A stretch of DNA of 37,231 nt from Flexilinea sp. (GTDB lineage Bacteria; Chloroflexota; Anaerolineae; Anaerolineales; Anaerolineaceae): NCBI GenBank assembly GCA_017432685.1, contig JAFRIR010000024.1, positions 1 through 37,231 of the forward strand, in the 5' to 3' direction. Below are positions 24,101 to 31,452 of this stretch, piece by piece (the first letter of the stretch is position 1; each line of letters starts with the position of its first letter). Both the position numbers and the translations under genes were made by a program. Below the pieces are notes generated by a model, which was not told where the DNA came from, did not search any database, and was given only the letters and a program-made list of their open reading frames with translations.

Positions 24101-26275
24101 ATGGCTGTTCCCCGTTTTACCCCCAAAGTATTTCTGTTGGTTCCCACCATGGCCTGTCAAGCAGGCTGCAGTTACTGCTATGCTAAAAAGACGGGTGAGC
24201 AGATGAACAGCGATACCGCGGAAGCTGCTGTTGATTTTATGGACAAAACCAGCCGTGGAAAACGCATCAAAATCATTTTCCATGGCGGAGAACCGCTTTT
24301 GGCCGGGAAGGAATTTTACAAATTTATCCTGCCGAAATTAAGAGACCGTTTCGGACGTCGGGCTGCTCTTGCGATCCAGTCAAATTTGTGGTCGATGGAT
24401 GAAGAAATGGCATCTCTTCTTCATGCTTATGAGGTGGAAGTCAGCACAAGCATAGACGGTTATCGGGAGATGTGTGACGGACAACGTGGAGAAGGTTATT
24501 ACGATAAAGCACAGAGAGGTGCGGCCATCGTGGCCGCAGAAGGACGGCATGTCGGAAGGATCTGTACTTTTACGGCAGATCATTATCGGGATGCAGAGCG
24601 TGTATTTCGTGAAGCTGAGGCTCCTTATACAATTCATGGCGCTGTTCCAACCTATGGTGAGCTTGACAGTCCGCAGACGATTACTCCGGAGCAATTTACA
24701 AAAGTCCTGCGGGATACGTATCATGCTTATAAGCGTGATCTTTCACATACAAGGGTCAGCCTGCTGGACAGTATGGCATCGGCATTGCTGAATAAGCATG
24801 CAGGCTTATGCACCTTTTCTCCCTGTTTGGGACAATACGCGGCGATAACTCCAAACGGAGACCTTTATTCCTGCCAGCGGTTTTCCGGAATCAAACAGTT
24901 TTCACTTGGGAATGTAATGGACAGCCTTGATGAAGCAGCTGTTCTTGCCAGTGAAGCGTGGCAGCTGCTCTGGTTAAAGACTGAAGAGATGAAAGAAGCT
25001 TGCGGAGATTGTCTTCATTTCTCTTATTGTAACGGTGGATGTCTTTATTCCGCCTTTACCGCTAACGATCCGAAGGATCCTTATTGTGAAACCTATAAGA
25101 CCTTGTTTGACGAAATGCTTGCGGACCTGGGATGGGAGATCGCTTCTGTGATGCAGAATACGGAATGCGAGACTCCCGTATTGTGCATGGCCGGTGAGAA
25201 GCCGCACCCTTATGACGAACGGGTAAAAACAGATCGAATCAGGCGGGCTTTGGATTTAGGCAAGTTCCCCGGGGAAAAATGTGGCAAAGTGAAATATCCT
25301 GAAAACCAGCTCAATAAGGTCTTTTTCAATATTACAAGGCACTGTCCGCTGAAATGTTCTCACTGTTGGGTTGGTGAAAGAGAGAATTTTGAGAAGGAAC
25401 TTCCTGTTGAACGGTTGGTGCAGTTGATTCGGGAAGCAGTGAACATGCAGTTTCGCCGTATTATCATCACCGGCGGAGAACCTCTGATGTACCGGCATTT
25501 TGATGAGTTGATGGATTCGCTGACAGGTTTAGATAGAAAGGGTTCGGAGCTGATACTGCGATCATCTTTTGCCTTTTCCATAAATGAAACAAGAATGCGC
25601 AAAATTGCAGCTGTTTTTGATCGTGTGATCATCAGCATAGATGGGACCAAAATGGCACATGATGCAAGACGGGGCAAAGGATCTTATGAAAAGACGGTGA
25701 GAAATCTTGAGCTTTTTTCAGAAGTAGGTGATTCGCGGAAACTCGGCATATGGTCGGTGCTGTCCCGAGATCAGCTTGAAGGAACTGATGCAGAGGCGGT
25801 TCGGGCACTTGCGGAAAAGTTCCATGTCGGTTTTGTGCATTTTGATCCGTTGAAGCCAATGGGCTATGCGTGTTTCGGCGAATGTGACCAAACCGCTGAT
25901 TTACCGGCGAAAGCGGAGGAACTTCGTGTGCGGACAAATTGCGGCCTTGGGCATATCCTCCATGTTGAGCCGGATGGAAAAGCTTATGCATGTTATGCCT
26001 GCACCTCTCCTGAGGCGCTGTTAGCCGATCTTTCCCGGGATCCTCTTTCGTGTGTAAAGGAAAAACTGTTTGCGTATATGGATCGGGGTGTTGATACCAA
26101 TGAAAAATGTTCCGCTTGTTCTGTTCGTTACCTCTGCGGAGGACTTTGCCTGGTCTACAGACCGAATCCAAACCGACCTGACAGCGGAGAATTTAACTGT
26201 GATGCACGGAAAAAACGACTGAAACAGATGGTCAGACCGCTTTTTGTTGATCAATCAGAAAGTGTGAATTCATGA
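24101..26275 (+). CDS. Tandem radical SAM-SPASM protein, putative peptide/protein-modifying enzyme
   Basis: A 724-residue protein with two complete radical SAM modules, each with its own SPASM-type auxiliary cluster region. Module 1: CX3CX2C at C19, C23, C26, GGEP at 62-65, SPASM cysteines C237, C242, C258, C301, C304, C310, C314 and C329. Module 2: C415, C419, C422, GGEP near 458-461, then C614, C631, C634, C670, C673, C679, C683 and C700. Radical SAM-SPASM enzymes mostly form cross-links or oxidise residues in ribosomal peptides, or mature sulfatases; no sulfatase or short precursor peptide was recognised here. The start is ATG 24101 (GTG 24098 is possible); no Shine-Dalgarno is visible, suggesting coupling to the solenoid gene. 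The stop overlaps the next start (ATGA). Confidence 0.88.
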   Translation: MAVPRFTPKVFLLVPTMACQAGCSYCYAKKTGEQMNSDTAEAAVDFMDKTSRGKRIKIIFHGGEPLLAGKEFYKFILPKLRDRFGRRAALAIQSNLWSMDEEMASLLHAYEVEVSTSIDGYREMCDGQRGEGYYDKAQRGAAIVAAEGRHVGRICTFTADHYRDAERVFREAEAPYTIHGAVPTYGELDSPQTITPEQFTKVLRDTYHAYKRDLSHTRVSLLDSMASALLNKHAGLCTFSPCLGQYAAITPNGDLYSCQRFSGIKQFSLGNVMDSLDEAAVLASEAWQLLWLKTEEMKEACGDCLHFSYCNGGCLYSAFTANDPKDPYCETYKTLFDEMLADLGWEIASVMQNTECETPVLCMAGEKPHPYDERVKTDRIRRALDLGKFPGEKCGKVKYPENQLNKVFFNITRHCPLKCSHCWVGERENFEKELPVERLVQLIREAVNMQFRRIIITGGEPLMYRHFDELMDSLTGLDRKGSELILRSSFAFSINETRMRKIAAVFDRVIISIDGTKMAHDARRGKGSYEKTVRNLELFSEVGDSRKLGIWSVLSRDQLEGTDAEAVRALAEKFHVGFVHFDPLKPMGYACFGECDQTADLPAKAEELRVRTNCGLGHILHVEPDGKAYACYACTSPEALLADLSRDPLSCVKEKLFAYMDRGVDTNEKCSACSVRYLCGGLCLVYRPNPNRPDSGEFNCDARKKRLKQMVRPLFVDQSESVNS

Positions 26276-26706
26276 TTCTTGTGAGTGAATGTTTGTGCGG
26301 TGTCCCCTGCAGGATGGATGGAAAAAGCAAGCTTGTGCCGGAAATTCTGAAACTTGTGGAGGAGGGCAGGGCTGTTTCAGTTTGTCCGGAAGTTCTCGGA
26401 GGGCTGCCAACCCCGCGGAAACCGAGCGAACGGCTTGAGAATGGACGGGTGGTGAATTGTGATGGAGAGGATAACACCGAGGCCTTTGTTAAAGGTGCAC
26501 AGGAATCTCTGAACATATGCCGCAGCCATGACTGTACACTGGCAATTCTGAAGTCGAAAAGTCCCTCCTGTGGAAAAGGAATCATCCATAATGGGAAATT
26601 TGACGGCGGTCTGGTTGAAGGGAATGGTATTTTGACCGAGCTTTTACTCTCTGAAGGAATACCTGTAATGACAGAACAGGAATATCTGAAGTCAATATCG
26701 ATTTAA
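26272..26706 (+). CDS. DUF523 family protein (TudS/YbbK-like Fe-S desulfidase candidate)
   Basis: A 144-residue protein of the DUF523 family. It begins ILVSECLCGVPCRMDG, followed by VCPEVLGGLPTPR and the C-terminal LKSKSPSCGKG, the three Cys-containing blocks typical of the family. A DUF523 member, TudS, is known to use a [4Fe-4S] cluster held by three Cys to remove sulfur from thiouracil. Whether this protein acts on thiouracil, on tRNA-derived thionucleobases or has another role is unknown. It overlaps the radical SAM stop by four bases (ATGA), so it is translationally coupled. Its TAA is the end of the TTAA that flanks the downstream MITE-like element. Confidence 0.88.
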   Translation: MILVSECLCGVPCRMDGKSKLVPEILKLVEEGRAVSVCPEVLGGLPTPRKPSERLENGRVVNCDGEDNTEAFVKGAQESLNICRSHDCTLAILKSKSPSCGKGIIHNGKFDGGLVEGNGILTELLLSEGIPVMTEQEYLKSISI

Positions 26707-26868
26707 GGGAACCTCGAATAACTCACCAGCGGGGGTATGGGGGCTGCATAGCCCCCGGAAGCCATGGCGCGGGAAGGTTATTTTCCGAGAAAAAATAATT
26801 CTGAATCCCGCGCCATAATGATCGAACTGCGAATGAGGTCAGAATTTTAGGACCTTTTAGAGGTTCCA
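26707..26868 (+). mobile_element. MITE-like element, copy 2
   Basis: An element of about 162 bp related to copy 1 and in the same orientation. The termini GGAACCTC (26708-26715) and GAGGTTCC (26860-26867) are perfectly inverted, and TTAA flanks both ends (26703-26706 and 26869-26872). The block GCGGGGGTATGGGGGC and the AGCCCCCGGAA that closes the hairpin are shared with copy 1. The second hairpin has an 11-bp outer stem (26764-26774 with 26806-26816) whose sequence differs from that of copy 1. It starts directly after the DUF523 stop codon. Confidence 0.8.
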
Positions 26869-26871
26869 TTA

Positions 26872-26907
26872 AAAAAGGATGGCGTCTTTTTTAGCGCCAT
26901 CCTTTTT
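26872..26907. terminator. Bidirectional rho-independent terminator
   Basis: AAAAAGGATGGCG (26872-26884) pairs with CGCCATCCTTTTT (26895-26907) around a 10-nt loop. T-runs are present in both directions, so it serves both the DUF523 operon (+) and the opp operon (-). Confidence 0.9.
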
Positions 26908-26923
26908 GTTCAGTTGAATTATT

Positions 26924-28984
26924 TTACAATCCCAATTCTTTCCGATAACCATCCAGTTCCGGTTGATTGCCGTAAATGAAGTGGTCGGGCAGTATCTCTT
27001 TCCAGACCGGTTTATCGGTCTCATAATGATGAATGGACGGATCGTACACCAGCAGTTTTTTCGAACGTTCCAGATAGGGATTCGGGTTTGGAACGGCTGA
27101 AAGCAGCGCTTTCGTGTAGGGATGCAGCGGATGCAGGAAGAGTTCTTCAGCCTCAGCCAATTCCACGATGCGGCCTTTGTGGATGACTGCGATACGGTCG
27201 GAAATAAAGCGGACGACGGAAAGATCATGGGCAATGAACATATAGGTCAGTCCGCGGCTTTTCTTCAGATCATTCAGCAGGTTCAGCACCTGTGCACGGA
27301 TCGAGACATCCAGCGCAGAGATCGGTTCGTCAGCTACAACGAATTTCGGCTGCATGATCAAAGCGCGGGCAATGCCGATGCGCTGACGTTGACCGCCGGA
27401 GAATTCATGCGGGAAGCGGCTGGAGAATTCAGGCAGCAGACCGACTTCCTGCAGCGCCTTCTGGACCTTATCCTGACGGTCATGTTCATCTTTGTACAGA
27501 TGATGGTTGATCAGACCTTCCGATACAATATAGTCCACCTTCGCTCGTTCGTTCAGTGATGCCATCGGGTCCTGGAAGATCATCTGACAGGAACGGATCA
27601 CGTTCAGGTCCTGCTCTTTGGAGATCTTGCCGTTGATTTTCTGCCCTTCCAGGTAAACTTCCCCTGACGTGATCGGATTGATGCGTACCAGCGCCCGTCC
27701 GATAGTCGTTTTTCCGGAGCCGGATTCACCTACAAGAGCAAAAGTCTCACCTTTGTAAATCGAGAAATTGACATGATCCACGGCAACAAACTTCTTGCGT
27801 CCGGAACCGAAAGTGACCTGCATATCTTTGACTTCGATCAGAGTTTCCCGGTTGGGATCCAGATGCGGATGGTAGGCGTTGGGGTCGGTGCCTTTCGATT
27901 TATTGTCTTGAGTTTCCAGTTTTTTGATGGCCTGCGGCTGTTCAATGTGCGGAGCGCGCGGGTCGCGGATCCATGCCTTGACCATATGTGTTGAAGTTAC
28001 TTCGTACATCGGCGGTTCTTCCAGAAAGTCGATGTTCAGAGCCTTTTTGTTGCGGGGTGCGAAAGCGTCGCCCTGGATCTTGTTGAAGAGATTTGGCGGT
28101 GTTCCGTCGATCGCCGGCAGCTTTTCACCTTTTGTACCCAGCTGCGGCAGTGCGGAGAGCAGCGCCCAGGTATAAGGGTGCCATGGATCAAAGAAGACTT
28201 CATTGGCCATACCGACTTCGATCACCTGTCCCGCATACATGACCGCTACCCGATCAGCTACATTGGCGACCACACCCAGGTCATGGGTGATGTAGATGAT
28301 GGTCATGTTCTGCTCTTTTTGCAGTCTGCGGATCAGGTCGAGGATCTGTGCCTGGATCGTGACGTCCAGTGCGGTGGTCGGTTCATCACAGATCAGGATC
28401 TGCGGTTTGCAGGCAACAGCGATGGCAATAACGACACGCTGGCGCATCCCACCGGAAAACTCATGCGGGTACTGTTTGTAACGGCGTTCCGGGTCCGGAA
28501 TCCCGACGGCATCCAGGATGCGGATCGTTTCCTCTTTGGCTGCCCGGCCTCTCAGTCCCTGGTGAAGTTCGACGGATTCCTGAATCTGGTAACCGACGGT
28601 TTTCAGCGGGTTCAGGGAGGTCATTGGGTCCTGCGTTACCATGGCGATCTTTTTCCCGCGGATCTTCAGCCATTCGCGCTCTGTCAGTTTGGTGAGATCC
28701 TGCCCATCATATTCAATCGTACCATGCGTAATGGTGCCGTTTTTGTCCATCATGCCGACAAAACATTTTGTGAAGACTGATTTACCGGAACCGGATTCAC
28801 CGACGATTGCCAGCGTTTCTCCTTCATAAAGATCAAGGGATGCACGACGAATGGCGGTGAGTTTCTGACCACGCAGGGAGAATGTTACTTCCAGATCTTT
28901 TGCGGAAAGAAGCGGCTTTTGCGAAAGCACCTGACGTGCCCGGGCATCATAATCAAAGGAGTGGATATCTTTATTTTCGCTCAT
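26924..28984 (-). CDS. oppDF: Fused oligopeptide ABC transporter ATPase OppD-OppF
   Basis: A 686-residue protein that joins the two ATPases of an Opp/Dpp importer in one chain. The OppD half has GESGSGKSV (62-70), FSGGMRQRV and [10 protein letters not shown]. The OppF half, from about residue 390, has [18 protein letters not shown] and [10 protein letters not shown]. Both sites look active. The C-terminal region of the OppD half normally carries four Cys that bind an Fe-S cluster in DppD-type proteins; here the matching stretch reads [21 protein letters not shown] and HMVKAWI, with no Cys at all. AGGAGG lies 7 bases before the ATG. It is the last gene of the opp operon, starting 17 bases after oppC. 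Confidence 0.93.
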   Translation of the reverse strand: MSENKDIHSFDYDARARQVLSQKPLLSAKDLEVTFSLRGQKLTAIRRASLDLYEGETLAIVGESGSGKSVFTKCFVGMMDKNGTITHGTIEYDGQDLTKLTEREWLKIRGKKIAMVTQDPMTSLNPLKTVGYQIQESVELHQGLRGRAAKEETIRILDAVGIPDPERRYKQYPHEFSGGMRQRVVIAIAVACKPQILICDEPTTALDVTIQAQILDLIRRLQKEQNMTIIYITHDLGVVANVADRVAVMYAGQVIEVGMANEVFFDPWHPYTWALLSALPQLGTKGEKLPAIDGTPPNLFNKIQGDAFAPRNKKALNIDFLEEPPMYEVTSTHMVKAWIRDPRAPHIEQPQAIKKLETQDNKSKGTDPNAYHPHLDPNRETLIEVKDMQVTFGSGRKKFVAVDHVNFSIYKGETFALVGESGSGKTTIGRALVRINPITSGEVYLEGQKINGKISKEQDLNVIRSCQMIFQDPMASLNERAKVDYIVSEGLINHHLYKDEHDRQDKVQKALQEVGLLPEFSSRFPHEFSGGQRQRIGIARALIMQPKFVVADEPISALDVSIRAQVLNLLNDLKKSRGLTYMFIAHDLSVVRFISDRIAVIHKGRIVELAEAEELFLHPLHPYTKALLSAVPNPNPYLERSKKLLVYDPSIHHYETDKPVWKEILPDHFIYGNQPELDGYRKELGL

Positions 28985-29001
28985 TTTTCTGCCTCCTTCA
29001 T

Positions 29002-30060
29002 TTATACATGATTCCGCGGGTCGCAGGCATCAGAAAAAGCGTTGCCGACCAGGTAGAATGTGATCGTGATGATGGAAACGATGATCGCCGGAAAGACCAG
29101 TGTGTAAGAGGCACGCGGGAATACGGCACGGGCAGCAGAAAGCAGCATACCGAGTGATGGCTTGCTGATGTCCATCAAACCAAGGTAGGTAAGCGTCGTT
29201 TCATAGGCAATCGTATTCGGAATGGCCAGCGCCAGGCGCAGGATGATCACCGAAACGAGATATGGGAAAATGTTGCGGAACAAAATCCGGCCAAGGCCGG
29301 TCCCCAGACATCTTGACGCCAGGTTATATTCTCTGTCCCGGTACATAAACACCAGGTTGCGGACATTGCGGGCTGTTGCCAGCCAACCGAAAGCCACCAT
29401 CGCGATTCCCATCGTCAGCATGGATTTGCCGACCATCAAAGCAATGAGTGTCATATAAATGATGGTAGGAATATTGTCAATCAGGTTGTAAAGTTCCGTG
29501 AAGAATCTGTCCAGTTTGCGGACGTAACCCCAGACAAGGCCAATCAGTACACCGAGAGTGATCTGTCCCAGCGAAACCAAAACGGCAAGCAAAATGGAGG
29601 CCCGGGTGGCATACCATACCTGTGCCCAGTAGTCCTGCCCAATCGCATTGGTCCCGAACCAGTATTTACTGTTCGGCGGAATGTAGGCGCGGTTGATCGG
29701 GTCCGGCGCCATGTTGATGTCATATTTACCGATAGCGCTGGCGATGAAAGTGAAGATGAACAGGAGGATGAAAACGATAGACATGGTCACGGCTGATTTG
29801 TTCTTCAAAAAGTTTTGCCAGACACTCTTCCAATAGGAATAGTTGGAATAGCCGATTCGCTCGGCTTCCATCGGTTTGTATTCCGCGAATTCGAACAGCT
29901 GTTTTTCTGGAAGTTCATTACGGGATTGAACGTATTCACGGCCTCTCGGACGTTCTGCTCCGGGTGTCGGATCGATCGTTTCCGGCTTCAGATCCAACTT
30001 TGGAATCGGTTGTTCCAATTCCTGGACGGTTTTCTGATGGTTTTGTGTTTTCTTGCTCAT
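29002..30060 (-). CDS. oppC: Oligopeptide ABC transporter permease OppC
   Basis: A 352-residue inner-membrane permease of the OppC/DppC family. About 80 mostly polar residues, rich in Pro, Glu and Arg, precede the first membrane segment ([20 protein letters not shown]). The conserved [21 protein letters not shown] follows, then five membrane segments and the ATPase-contact loop [19 protein letters not shown]. The end [19 protein letters not shown] is typical. Its ATG overlaps the oppB stop (TGATG), so the two are translationally coupled. The N-terminal extension is longer than in E. coli OppC (302 residues in all). Confidence 0.95.
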   Translation of the reverse strand: MSKKTQNHQKTVQELEQPIPKLDLKPETIDPTPGAERPRGREYVQSRNELPEKQLFEFAEYKPMEAERIGYSNYSYWKSVWQNFLKNKSAVTMSIVFILLFIFTFIASAIGKYDINMAPDPINRAYIPPNSKYWFGTNAIGQDYWAQVWYATRASILLAVLVSLGQITLGVLIGLVWGYVRKLDRFFTELYNLIDNIPTIIYMTLIALMVGKSMLTMGIAMVAFGWLATARNVRNLVFMYRDREYNLASRCLGTGLGRILFRNIFPYLVSVIILRLALAIPNTIAYETTLTYLGLMDISKPSLGMLLSAARAVFPRASYTLVFPAIIVSIITITFYLVGNAFSDACDPRNHV

Positions 30061-31235
30061 CAGCGCACCCCTTCCTTTCCGGTCAATGTGATACGTGGGT
30101 CAATGATTGTCATCAGCAGATCTCCGATGAAGACTCCCATAATGCCCATAGAGGCATAAAGCAGCACGATCCCCTGAACGAGGTTCAGATCATATCGTCC
30201 GATAGCCATAGTCAGCTCCGGTCCCATACCGGGAACGGCGAAGAAGGTTTCTACCAAAAGGGATCCTCCTACGGTAAGCAGAATGGAGTAGGGAAGGTAC
30301 TGGGCCAGCGGCACAAAAGCATTCTTCAGAACATGCCGGAACATCACCTGTTGATCAGTCAAACCTTTCAGCTTCGCAAGACGAATATAATCCTTATTCA
30401 GTTCGTCAACCATGTAACGGCGGGTCCAGAGCATATAACCTGCGGTGGACCCGATTGACAGGCATACGATCGGCAGCACCATGGTCAGTCCCGGGTTCTT
30501 GGCTGTGGCATCATAGCGCATTGGGAGACCAAAGAAAGTTGCACCGGCAATCATGATAACCGTGTAAATAACAAGATGTGGGACTGCGTTGACAATGACT
30601 GTATAGGCGGTACCGATATGATCAAAAAGCTGATCTTTATACCTGGCTTGCAAAACGCCGAAAACCACACCCAAAGCAAGGGAAATTGCCAGTGAAATCA
30701 ACCCGATTTTTGCTGAAATGGACATCTTTACCGCAATCACATCCGTGACATATTGGTTCTTTTCCAAACGAATGCTTTTCCCCAGGTTGAATTTGAGTTT
30801 GACCTGATAATCCTCTTTCAAATCTTTTCCGAAGGGATCTTCACCTTTCGATTTCATGGAAAGGTAATCCCAAACATTGACCGGTTCGATCGTTTTCACT
30901 TCCTTGCCTTTGGCGTTGTACACTCTCATCTGGAACATGTCTTTGAAGAAATCTCCCAGCTGTGCCAATACGGATCGATTTACAAAACCTTCTCCGTGAC
31001 AATGTTGACAGGGTTCCCCGTCAATTTCTCCTTGTCCGCCACACTCATGACATAATTCCATGATGCCCAGGCGTGCAAGTTTAGCATGTTTTTGTGCTTC
31101 AGTGAATTTCATCAGTTCGTCTTCGGTGAAGAAATAGTCACTAGGCATCAGACGCAGCAGGAAAAAAACAATACAAACGACTAAAAGGATCACGAGGATC
31201 GATTGAAAAAATCGTTTCAGAATGTATTTGACCAT
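30060..31235 (-). CDS. oppB: Oligopeptide ABC transporter permease OppB with DnaJ-type zinc motif
   Basis: A 391-residue permease of the OppB/DppB family (usually about 306-340). TM1 (residues 9-29) is followed by an enlarged loop up to TM2 near 172. In this loop lies CHECGGQGEIDGEPC at 62-76 followed by QHCHGEG, that is two CxxCxGxG units (C62/C65 and C76/C79) as in the DnaJ zinc-binding domain. The rest is standard: membrane segments, the LAKLKGLTDQQVMFRHVLKNAFVP ATPase-contact loop region and a final GVFIGDLLMTIIDPR. By family topology the loop lies outside the membrane. The first of three coupled genes oppB-oppC-oppDF. A hairpin terminator and a heptamer repeat separate it from oppA. Confidence 0.94.
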   Translation of the reverse strand: MVKYILKRFFQSILVILLVVCIVFFLLRLMPSDYFFTEDELMKFTEAQKHAKLARLGIMELCHECGGQGEIDGEPCQHCHGEGFVNRSVLAQLGDFFKDMFQMRVYNAKGKEVKTIEPVNVWDYLSMKSKGEDPFGKDLKEDYQVKLKFNLGKSIRLEKNQYVTDVIAVKMSISAKIGLISLAISLALGVVFGVLQARYKDQLFDHIGTAYTVIVNAVPHLVIYTVIMIAGATFFGLPMRYDATAKNPGLTMVLPIVCLSIGSTAGYMLWTRRYMVDELNKDYIRLAKLKGLTDQQVMFRHVLKNAFVPLAQYLPYSILLTVGGSLLVETFFAVPGMGPELTMAIGRYDLNLVQGIVLLYASMGIMGVFIGDLLMTIIDPRITLTGKEGVR

Positions 31236-31264
31236 GCTTTCTTTCCTCCCTTGAAATATATAGT

Positions 31265-31362
31265 GTTGGAAGTTGGTAGTTATTAGTTAATGACAGGATT
31301 TTTGATGTTGAAGTTGAAAATATTCATAAATATCTATCAACTACTAACTGCCAACTTCTAAC
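31265..31362. repeat. Heptamer-period inverted repeat, locus D
   Basis: The left arm (31265-31292) is four 7-base units of type GTTNNNA, the right arm (31335-31362) four units of type NNNNAAC. The reverse complement of the right arm matches the left arm at about 23 of 28 positions, allowing an imperfect hairpin with a 42-base loop. It lies in the gap between oppA and oppB. Confidence 0.8.
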
Positions 31363-31368
31363 TGCTCT

Positions 31369-31408
31369 AAAAAAAACCGGGGCAGTCCCTTGAGGGGAAC
31401 TGCCCCGG
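31369..31408 (-). terminator. Rho-independent terminator after oppA
   Basis: Read on the - strand, CCGGGGCAGT pairs with ACTGCCCCGG, with further pairing CCCT/AGGG inside, and is followed by a run of eight T. It lies about 45 bases after the oppA stop and inside the opp operon, so oppA mRNA should exceed oppBCDF mRNA, parallel to the two sugar systems. Confidence 0.9.
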
Positions 31409-31452
31409 AGGCAGTTCATAGTTCCGAAGTTTGATAACTCCGGGGAGGCAAA

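Noticed and set aside
21967-26872. Composite transposon carrying the solenoid-radical SAM-DUF523 operon
   Set aside because: Each element has its own flanking 4-bp repeat, which fits two independent insertions, and there is no transposase; bracketing may be coincidence because such elements collect in intergenic gaps.
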